In this document: piece after piece, positions 54,301 through 64,000 of the stretch
How positions within the stretch are numbered: the first letter of the stretch is position 1
How the letters are laid out: every line of letters begins with the position of its first letter
From: Mesaphorura yosii
Taxonomy: Eukaryota; Arthropoda; Collembola; Poduromorpha; Tullbergiidae
Direction of reading: 5' to 3'
DNA length: 64,000 nt
Assembly: GCA_009869945.1 (NCBI GenBank)
Contig: WIXG01000005.1
Coordinates: 496,001-560,000 of the forward strand
The notes under the pieces: generated by a model
The model's input: the letters and a program-made list of their open reading frames with translations, nothing else
Databases searched by the model: none
What the model was told of the DNA's origin: nothing
Program-made: the position numbers and the translations under genes

Positions 54301-55456
54301 TTAGCGATTGTTACCTGAGGATGTACGCTTTGCAAGACAAAAATTGTGTGAAGCACTCATTAGTCATTCCAGTAGCTTAGCTTGGTAGCGACGGCGGCGG
54401 CGGCAGCAGTAGCAATGCTGCCTGGAGGTATTTTCTATCAAATGAGATAGAAATCTGCAGATTACAAACCTACGCACGATGCGTGTGCCTTTGCAATGCG
54501 CACATGTCGTGTACAGGCACAGACTCACAGGCAGGCTAAATTAGAACAGGCGACATGGGTTGGAAAAGAAAATCCAATTTGCCCATGGTTCACTTGCTCA
54601 ATTTTATATTCTAAATTTGTATTGCGTTTTAATTGGAGTGATGACGATACTGATAGTGCCTGCCTGCGCCTGAAAGCCAAAAGCTTAGCTTGCCCGAGCT
54701 GTTGCTGCACCCTGAAATCTTTTCCATTCGAGTCCCATGAAATGTATCGCGCATTCACATCTTCCAAATGCGCGTGTGTAATTGCAGCTTTTACTCGACT
54801 CGAAGTGCTGTACTTTCACTTTCGCACGACTTTTCCAATAATTACTCAAACTTGCGCTCGCGCTCGGCTCGGCCAAGCCACTACTAACGAGCGACGAATA
54901 ATCGGTCGAACGTGTCTATGCGTACGCGCATTCTGAAGAGCAAACGAAGCGTCAGCCTATTTGTACCATTCTGGTTTCACACAACAATAACAATAATGGA
55001 ATTGTGAATGTGGCAAACCCAAACGTAATTGACTTGTGCTTGCTGTCATTATTTCATATTTTTTAACAACTCAGGTCCATTGTGCCGTGCTTCAGGACCA
55101 TAACGGCTGCTGCAGGATCATAACAAGATCGTTCTCAATGGGTTGCAACGCGATTATGAACACGTCTCCGGCTCGGCCCTTGCTACTATTGCTTTCTGAA
55201 CGGAGCTGCTGCTGCTGCTATTTGACACCCTGTCTCGCCTAAACAAAAGAGTCATAATAATCGCGTCCCCTTTTAAAGCGTGAGCAGTGAGCACTGAGCA
55301 CGGATCCTTTGCATGGATTGTTAAGTAACAATAGAAGCATGTTGTATCCGTATTCAGAGCGAACGAGTAACAATCATGACCCTCAACCCGACCGACCCGA
55401 CCAAGCCTTCGATAAATAGTCGTCGTCAGTGGATGCGATAAGTGCTTGGTATTTGC

Positions 55457-55480
55457 AGTGCAGGCAGGCAGGCGGGCAGG
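55457..55480. repeat. Short CAGG tandem repeat
   Basis: Imperfect tandem of CAGG units (with one CGGG change) following a GCAGTGCAGG stretch, in non-coding sequence. Confidence 0.5.
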
Positions 55481-58400
55481 CTTGTAATTCAACCCTCCAT
55501 TGAAAAGAATCGAATCATAATTCATAATCATAATCGATTATATTCATTCATTCATCATCTCCCTCTTCTCTCTTGTTTGAATGACAGGCAGGCGAAAGAG
55601 ACTGTTGACTTTTAAATGATCTCTTCTCTCGTCCCTCTTGCCTCGCCATTCTCTGCCCATTATGCTTATTAACTTTTACCTGTATATGGAATGGACTCAA
55701 TTTATTTTAAATCTTCTGTCTAATGCTGCTCTTTTGAGTATCTTTCAATTAACTTGACTGCAAACGCAAACTCGACTACGACTACCATTTTTAAACAATG
55801 CCCACTGGAAGTGGAAGCAGCCTGTCGAGGGCAGGTTCAAGCAGCCAAAGGCTTGAGTACGTTTTTATTAAAGCGTGGCAGAGATCAAGTCAGTTGAAAC
55901 AATTTCAGCAACCCCGTCCACAAGAAATTGGCCCGCCATGGAATTTTATAATCAGTGAATTCCGACAAATCGCAAGAAAATTGAACTGGAAGGGTCTCTC
56001 GATTGGAAAGCACTTGCGTCATGAAACATGAAAGTCTCGCATGAAAATGTCCACCCAATAACTTGTCAAAGATGCAGCAAATAAGTTAAATTAAATTTTT
56101 GTGAAGAAAGCGAAACTTCTGTTGCAATGGAATGGCGAGCCGAGCGCAGCAGTGTATAAAGAATGTCTTCTTTCTGGGTTCGGATTCAGAATTCGGATTC
56201 TTTTCGCTTGCATTGCCAATTCTGGTTAAGCTTTTCCGGTAGAATTATGCACAAGACGTTGGTCGCGACTGACTGCGTTTCTTTCCTTCCTTCCTTCTCG
56301 CATCGCAATTCAGCCAGTAATGTCAATAGTGGGATTTGTCCAGCCGAGGGAATTCATGCAATGCAATTTCTCAATGCGAGTTCAATTTCAAACCATTAGA
56401 TTCTTCTGCTCACGTGCGTGCGGGATTTTATTTGAGAGCAAGTATTCACAGGAGAGTGGCCAGGCTCTCGTGCTCCACTCGACCAAAGCAAATGTTGGGA
56501 GAAGACAAGCCTTTCTTTTCCTTTTTTTCGCTGCGCCCTCGCCTTTGCGACCGTTTGCGTGGTTGTCGTGTGTCCTCTGCTATTCTCTTCAAAAATACGT
56601 AATACTCATTGAAATGAAACTACTTTAGACTGAGAACTCAACCATGATTGCTCTAATGGCATGCACACAATCCGAAATAACCCTTTTCTTTTCTTTTCTT
56701 CGGTCTTGTTCGGGTTTAGCGAGCGCTAGAAAGGCCAGTGAACCAGGTGAATTCTGTTAGGAGTATAAATGAAATGAAGCGGCGATCCCTTCGAGACCCT
56801 TGGAAGAAAAAAGTAATCTCGGATCAGTTAAAATAGATGGAGTTTGCCCCTTGTCCATGATTCATCTCTGATTTTGAGAATGGGTATCTCATCTCTTCTT
56901 GGTACTGGAACCACCGAACGACTTGATCGACTATCTTCAATTTCATGCTTTGGTTTATATAATTTTTCAAGGACCAAGGCAAAATTTCCTTTAACGCAAG
57001 TTCGTCGCTTAACTGGACCCATTAAATTAACGACGATGACGAAGGAGTCTTGGAATTGGTGACGACGCGGAGCGGAACGGCCATGGAAAATTATGATGAG
57101 AAAATCACCAACTCTGATTTAATGTGCAGTGGGTTGTTAGATGCATTGGACGCCCATTGAATTTTAATTTTTAACGCATCACAAGCAGAACAAGCAAGTA
57201 GTCTCGTCTCTGTCAGTGTTGAACTGGTGACCAAGCCAAGTGCAATTGCAATTATGTAAACGGAATGGTCATAAACTGTCTCTTTACCAGAACAGGTCAT
57301 GAAAGCAACGCAATGATTTTAAAGAGTCTGCGTCTGCAGATTACTCCACAAGTTCAATTTGTACGTTGCGTGCAATCACGCATCACACGGAGCTTTGAAG
57401 GCAGAGATCGCATTACATAACCTAGAAACGTCTTTGATGTGCCTGTTTGAAGGACGCGAACAAAAGAAGCAAGACGCAAGACGCGATTATCGTCATTTCC
57501 ATATTCTTTATTAAGAACATTACTAAATAGACACTCAGCGTTTCTGTACTGAAGAGTCAGCAGATCGGTTCTCATCTTATTATGACTCAACGAACCTTTC
57601 ACGGTCTCGTTCTCGTTTTCCTCACTCACGACACGAATCCGCGCTGAGAAGATGATCATCTGCATGATCTGTTCTGCACGACACCTTCATTGCTCGTTTC
57701 ATTTCTCGTTTCTTTTATTGTTTCGAATTTTTGGAGTATCATCATCTCCAGCGAATGCCAGACCCAAAGCCATATCATATCAAATGTCTGAAGAAAAGAG
57801 CGCGATAGCATCTTCGTGCGTCTGGAAGAAGTTGCATCAGTTTCATTAAAGACTATTACCATTCAGACGCGCAGAAGGATGATGATACCTTTCTCAGGGT
57901 ATCAAAGTGGTTAATCATCCTCATCATGCAGCAAGAAGAGTGGAGACTGCGCTGCTTTGCGTGGCTGGCGTGCACGCAAACTCAAACTCAAATTAGTCTC
58001 TTAGTCGCAAGCGTTTTCAGTTTTTACGTGCTTTAATTTACTGCATCTTTCTGTTTACTAACCAAAACTCGTTAATAGACTTCCGACGTTTATTGAATCC
58101 GTGCATCAGCGGCCCAATCAACATTACGTAATCGTCACGAGAAGATTTACCAGCAAAACTGCTCGAAACCCAAAGGTCAGTCGTAAGAAAGCAATAAAAA
58201 GTGAAGTTGAAAAGAATGCATGTTGTTCTAAAAGGTTTTAGGTTTTTAACACGCCAATTCCTCAGACGCTTGAGTCATAAAAGTCGCCAAAGATAGCTTA
58301 AGTATTTGATTGCTCAAAGACAAACTGACATAACGCACGCAAATATAGCGAGCTGGGGCCAAGACTCGCACGGGACTGAAGACATGGAGCATTATTCGGC

Positions 58401-61400
58401 TATAGTCACGATCATACTCACATTATATCGCAGTTATACGAATAATTTATATCAACACGCCCATAAAACACATACTAAAAGTTGAAAATGTAAAAGTTGC
58501 CTTTCCCCACGTAATAACACGGCAATTCACGTTCATCGATAAGAATGTTTAGTGTCGGGTTATAATTTCATGCAAGTTACCATCACCAAGCCTTGTGTGC
58601 CCATGAAACGAGTCGAAGCTGTGCAAGGGCGGATTTGTTCGCACTATTAGTGTAAATCCTATCTCATTAGATGACAATCAGGGCGGATATCCAAGTCTGG
58701 CTTACGCGCATGCGGAAACCAATCCAAGGTTATTTCAGTACTGTCGAACTCTTGATTCTTGATTTAAGGCGACTTGTTCGGGCCGAGGAAAACGAGAATT
58801 ATTACACTCAAAGTGGTTAATGCATATTCCTGACTCTGGTTTTTGTTTTATTTCTGGTTCGAGTTCGGAGTCATTACGTGATTTATAAAAAGGAACACGC
58901 ACTCATCTAGTTTCTCGCACTCGAGCTTATTATTAACCATCACGCTCATGCGAGGGAAATAAATTACAAACATAATATGCGCAGAGAGAGCACGAAGCAC
59001 GAGGAAGGGAAAGATGAGGTCCCTGCTTCAGAGAGCAGAGAACAGGTGGAAAAACGTATGAAAAATGTTTAAAAGCTGCCTGACTGTTTCTTACCTGGTT
59101 ATTTATTACTTTAATCTTTCCCTAATACTCGTTTCCCCATTTCTGAGCTCGAGCCCTTGTTCCCAGGCGCAGGAATCTCTCCGACACGCTAATAATAACG
59201 CGTTACCTACCCTTATTTATATATTTCTCACCCGTCTTAACAAGGTGTGACAAAACCTTACTCCAGGCTCGAAATTCCAAACCCAAAAGGTTACGCTACG
59301 ATTTATACGAGAACAACCCAATTTTTCCTACTCCTATTCTAATATGGTCATGAAAGAGATTCCAGATTCTTGAAAATAACTCTCCCAAAAATGCACTCAG
59401 CATAATTTCATGCGGAAGAACTTACAAGTCATTTTCTCAAAGATGGGTGCTACTTGCTACGCACTTGCCCAATTCTGGACTGCAACTGGAATCTTATACA
59501 TTGAACGCGTTCCTTCTACGGCGTGGCATGCATGGTTAGGAATTACGGTAGCTTCTGTCTCTTTCTTCGTTCATTCAGTCCGGAGATTTCTCACACGGCC
59601 GGCACAATGAAAATAGACAACAAAGCTAAAGAGGAGCAACGGTGGCGAGGCAAAGGATAAATTTCCGACGACGACTGGAGAGCCCGATTTTGTCAACTCA
59701 GAATGACGGTGGAATATTTCATATCAATTTCTTGTTCTCACTCTTCGCTGGGCCCGGCCTGGAAGCAGCAGGCAAGAGAATATTCGTACCGTCATCATTT
59801 ACTTCCACTGCATTCAAAGGCTGGCGTAAGAAGAGACTCAATTCTTTCGGTTCCAATTTACGTTTTGTTCAATCACGATGAATTCACGGTCGAGGTGAGC
59901 TCAAGATTGAATTATTTTGAAGGGTAGGCCGTTGTGAGGCAGATAGAAAAGATTTAGTGGTACAATCGTATGAAAGTGACTTCAAGTCTCCTCCACTCGA
60001 GATTTCTTGGGGAAATCTATAAAGCCTTGCCATGCCATGCAGCAAAGAAATGAGAACTTGTGACAACAATAACGCCAAAGCGGTTCCAGCTCCAAAGCTG
60101 AAGGCTGGTAGCAGCAGAACAGATTAAAGGGTACCTGCACAATGGCAAGGCAGTGAATGGAATGGTAAGGCGGGCGGGTAAACCATTATTACAATTTCTA
60201 ATACGAAGACGAAGACGATGATGCAGCCACTTCGGTCATGCTCTCATGCTTAAGACCCGCATCTTGTACAAACAGAGACCGTCATGGAAAATGATGACCA
60301 ACAAGGACCGGAATAATTAGAAATTATTGTGCCGTCTCTCTTCAGAGATTCAGAGCTCAGCGCTGCGGCTGCGCTGACGCTGTTAATATGATAAATATTA
60401 TGCTGTGCCGGGCATTCCTTCTGCCGAAAGGCTCGAATGCCCACACCCTTCGCGTTGTTCGTTCGCCTTGCTCATTACCATCTCATTATAATATGGAGCT
60501 TATGCCCACAAAATAAATCACGACATTTCTCGCGTATGCGACGTCGTGTTGGCCGGGACGATTAAACCCAGAATCCGAGTGAAAGCCTTAATTTCATATT
60601 AGCATTCAGAATTCCCTGAATTAGTTAGCCCGCCGGAGAATTTACCGCATTCCGATGCATTATCCCTTGGCCTTTGGTATTCGGTAATATAAAACTGATG
60701 CTAGTAAGAAGCAGGATCTTGGATCTCATTTTGCTTTTCTTCAGGAATCATTTTTCACCTGAGCATTCTTCAAAGAAAGGAAAACAAGAAAAGTATTATA
60801 TTATTTATTTATTACCTGTCGCGAATTGCAAGAGCGTAATTTATGTACTTTTTTGGAGTCTTGTCGAGTGGCTCACACCAAGCGAGCAAACAACTGCACT
60901 TCGCTGCGTGCTCTTTTGCTAGTTCTACAATATATTTCTCATAATCATCATCGCAGCGCAGGCACGAGATTTGAACTGCACTCGCACTCGCATTCTCCGC
61001 ATGTGTGCTTTTTCGATTCATTATGGACTTTTCCCCGCGTAATCCTTCAAAATTAATGAGAAATGGTGGATAAATAGATAAAATGTCAGTTGAGCAGAAT
61101 CAAACAATGGAATTTATGAGTTGATTTTTTATCTGTGAGCGGGTAACAAGTAAATCGTGAGAAACACCGCACACAATCGCTCCGTCGAGCTCAACCCGGC
61201 CGTACTCCTACAGTAATTGTTTGAAAATTGAAAAATCATGTGCCCTGCACTGCAGTTTCGTCAGCTTTGATCACAAAGACAAGAATGAGCAGTCGAGTCT
61301 CACACGCTCTCTGCACTGCACTGTGCTGTGCCATTATTATCCAATTTTCTTCGTCAAACCATAACACGACTGAGAATCCGTAGGCATTCATATTCAAATC

Positions 61401-64000
61401 TGTCGAATGAAGTGAACTGCACGCTTCCATTCCATTCCACCTTTCCTTTTGCCTACACTCGACGAGATTTCAATGTCAATGCTGAACTCACGAAATGAAT
61501 CCGCCCACTCATTCAGTCCCGTCGTCGTTGACATTGCAAAAAGAATATTTAAAATCATTTCATCATCTGTCTCGTTCGCTGCCTTGCGCTGTGCTACTGC
61601 TGGCGAGGCTCTTTTCATTTTCATTCCGTCGCACATTGCGCATCGCTCTCATTGACTTAACTTGACTTGACTCCCAACGGCAGTGCAGCAGTGCAGCGGG
61701 GCAGAAGCACGAACGACGGCGCAGAACATTCACAATTTTTATTATCGACTCAAAGAACAGCAGAGAACAGAGTTCACACTGTGCGACAGACAAATAAAAC
61801 ATTCAAGAAGAAGATGATGCAGCAGCAGCTTAATAAGCAAATGCGCGCAGTGTCGCGTCAAATCATCAACAGAAGCGAGGCAGTAATGTAACAGTAGGAA
61901 AGATCATGTACTGAGGAGACACAGACAAGACTGACTTGACTCCTCTCCAGCCAGCTCATATTCACTGAAATATGACGCTGCTCCGCGACGGATCGTCGAG
62001 AGGAAGGAGAAAAGAATGCGTCGTGCCTGTGTACCTGGCACAATGGAGTCGGAATGACTTGGATAAAATATTACGATTTAAAATAGACGAGGCAGTGAGC
62101 AGGATGATGAAGAAGGACTGAAATCTCTGAAAATATAATAAAAATTGAATGAAAAGAAAGGATTTCAAGAAACAGGGGAAAGAAAGATGGATTGAACTTT
62201 TCAGTGCAGAGGAGACAACGAGAAGGACTTGACTCTCGGTAGGGATTCATTCAATAATACGTTTTCATGGTTGTAAGACTCTCCTCGAATTCTTGAGCAC
62301 TTTTGATTCCGAGTGCCTGCTTTTAATATGCACACATAGCATTATCCCGCACTCTTTAAACGCATTATCCAAATTCTAACAACCGTCTCGCGTAGCGTTA
62401 AATGCCTGTATCGCTGTCTCTGTTTTACCTTAAAATTAAATTCCACGTAAACCCATTCAGCTGACTTGACGGTCTCAACGCACCAGAGCCAGAATGCAGT
62501 ACGATTACAATGAAATGCGTAAACAGAAATGTATGAATGAATGAGGCAAAAAACTGCAGCAAAAGCGAAAGAATGAATCGAATTTCTTGAATTATGAACC
62601 GCGAAAGAAGATGCTGCATTAGATTGCATTGAGAATGGACAAGATTTACGAAATGGTAAGGACATGGTTAAGATTAAGATGGGTTAACGTATCTTCGCAT
62701 TTATCATGAATGAAATTATTGAATCCAAATATACAGAATGTCTGTGCGTTGGATGCTCGCGATTGCGATTCATTGCGCAGCGCCATTAAAACTCTTCAAT
62801 TCCCATCAAAATACGTAAGTTTTAGCCAAGGTAGTTGTAGGGATACCAAATTATTACAAGGCGCAATTGACACAAGACTTTCCAGTTTACTGAGCTAACC
62901 CAAGCCCAAGCAAACGACGCGGACGAACTGCGAGTGCGAGCTGAGTACGGAGGAGAGAAAGATGTGGAAAGATTTGGAGAGGAACGAGAGACGACATGAA
63001 GGGCGTGTTGGGCCTTCTTTGTTCCAGAAAAATAATAGTTGTATACATAACTAACAACACATACCAACCATCGCAATGCGCGGACGCGGAGGAAAAAATC
63101 TGTATCTGAACATCTCAAACTCGAACATGGAGCTCGAGAGCACTGAGCCTCATTGAAATGAGTTTGACGGCATTGAGATGAAAGAAACAAGGTGGAAAAA
63201 CAGGTTCATCCTTTCTCAGCATCCTTTTTCGTTCCTCTTAATTAGATTCAAAGTGCAATGTGATTAAGCTTTTGACAAATTTGTTGCGCGTTCGAAAAGG
63301 CGCGTGTAGTCGTGTAGCGAGCAGCTTTATCAGAACAATGCAACGGCTTCTATTACAAATCGGTGATGCTCTGATAACCGGCGAAACGGTGAACTACGCA
63401 TCAGAAACTAAAAAGGGTGCTGCTACCTTCACCTGAGCGAATTCACCATTCACCTCTCTATGAATTTAATTCAACAGTTTCCACATGATCTGATTTCAAA
63501 TCCGAGAAAATTAACTCTTTCGTTTTCATTTCATTTCATTCACCTTGTTCATTTTGCTTTTTGCAAGTAGCATGTCAGCGCGCAGAGCAGAACAATGGCT
63601 CGATTCTACGCTCCGATACTTAATCTGAAAAGGCCCGGAAAGTAATAACGACAAGAACGATCTGCAAACTTTAATAATATGGTACTTCAACCAGCGACTG
63701 CATTCCTGGTCTTCTGCTTCTTTCTCTTGATTAACCACTCTCAATCCAATGAAAGGGTGACGGTGACAGAAACGCGCATTCCAATAAGTTGTACGACCGG
63801 GCTGACGAAGACTCAAGTTTCCAAGTAATGTATTCCGACACCTGGAGGTTCTTTTCATTTTCATTCGGGTCTGCAGTCGAGTAAAGTCGTACTTGCTAAG
63901 CCTTGCAAAGGGCCGTTGCGTGAATTCAAATTAAAGCAGAGCAAAATCGAGTTTAGGCTGCAGAAATGCACCTTCAATTCATCTGGATACCTGCTAAAAT

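Larger units (their letters stand above)
38277..64000 (-). other. About 25.7 kb without recognisable coding exons, probably 5' intron(s) of pangolin
   Basis: The first visible pangolin exon (38177-38276) has a clean acceptor, so transcription must start above it. I found no exon resembling the beta-catenin-binding domain and no other gene on either strand. Open frames here reach at most 146 codons and have no domain, no splice context and mixed composition. The sequence is rich in degenerate short repeats (TGCAGTGCA-like, GCAATCGCAAT-like, GAAA and CAGG runs). Short coding exons or regulatory RNAs could be hidden here. Confidence 0.5.

Noticed and set aside
54496-54936. 146-codon plus-strand frame in the gene desert
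   Set aside because: Longest frame in that region but without any recognisable motif. A desert of 25 kb is expected to contain frames of this order.

Overview
The window is nuclear DNA of an animal, most likely an arthropod and probably not a dipteran. Genes carry many short GT-AG introns (mostly 50-600 bp) and metazoan protein families. One gene is a TCF/pangolin orthologue whose C-terminal motif [12 protein letters not shown] closely resembles fly pangolin. MCM9, which flies are thought to lack, is present. I cannot place the organism more precisely than arthropod (crustacean or early hexapod are reasonable guesses). All exon models were built by hand from splice sites, reading frame and family similarity.

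Layout. 1-413: 3' end of an unrecognised plus-strand gene. 771-2227 (+): secreted trypsin-fold protein with all three catalytic residues lost. 2449-3585 (-): L-xylulose reductase-like SDR, tail-to-tail with the previous gene. 4117-4772 (-): HP1 chromobox protein. 4773-6438: no convincing gene. 6439-8048 (+): ATAD1/Msp1. 8647-9970 (+): TYW5-like JmjC hydroxylase, followed after only 38 bp by MCM9 (10009-13632, +, 16 exons). 14139-19242 (+): CLCA-family protein with degenerate protease and MIDAS motifs and a very long cytoplasmic tail. 19698-21833 (+): ABHD16A lipase. 21834-23896: no gene seen. 23897-26313 (+): effector-type caspase. 28394-38276 (-): most of a TCF/LEF (pangolin) gene. 38277-64000: about 25.7 kb with no supportable coding exon, best read as the very long 5' intron(s) of pangolin.

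The genes are mostly unrelated in function: tRNA wybutosine modification, MCM9 recombination helicase, mitochondrial/peroxisomal tail-anchored protein extraction, heterochromatin, lipid hydrolysis, apoptosis and Wnt transcription. The notable structure is in pangolin. The second half of its HMG box is encoded twice: by exon A plus a 40-nt micro-exon A', or by a single exon B. All are in compatible phase with the flanking exons, so two DNA-binding domains can be made. A further in-phase exon can replace the end of the C-clamp and terminate the protein. The TYW5-MCM9 pair may be dicistronic, and the CLCA and protease genes are clear examples of catalytic-site loss.
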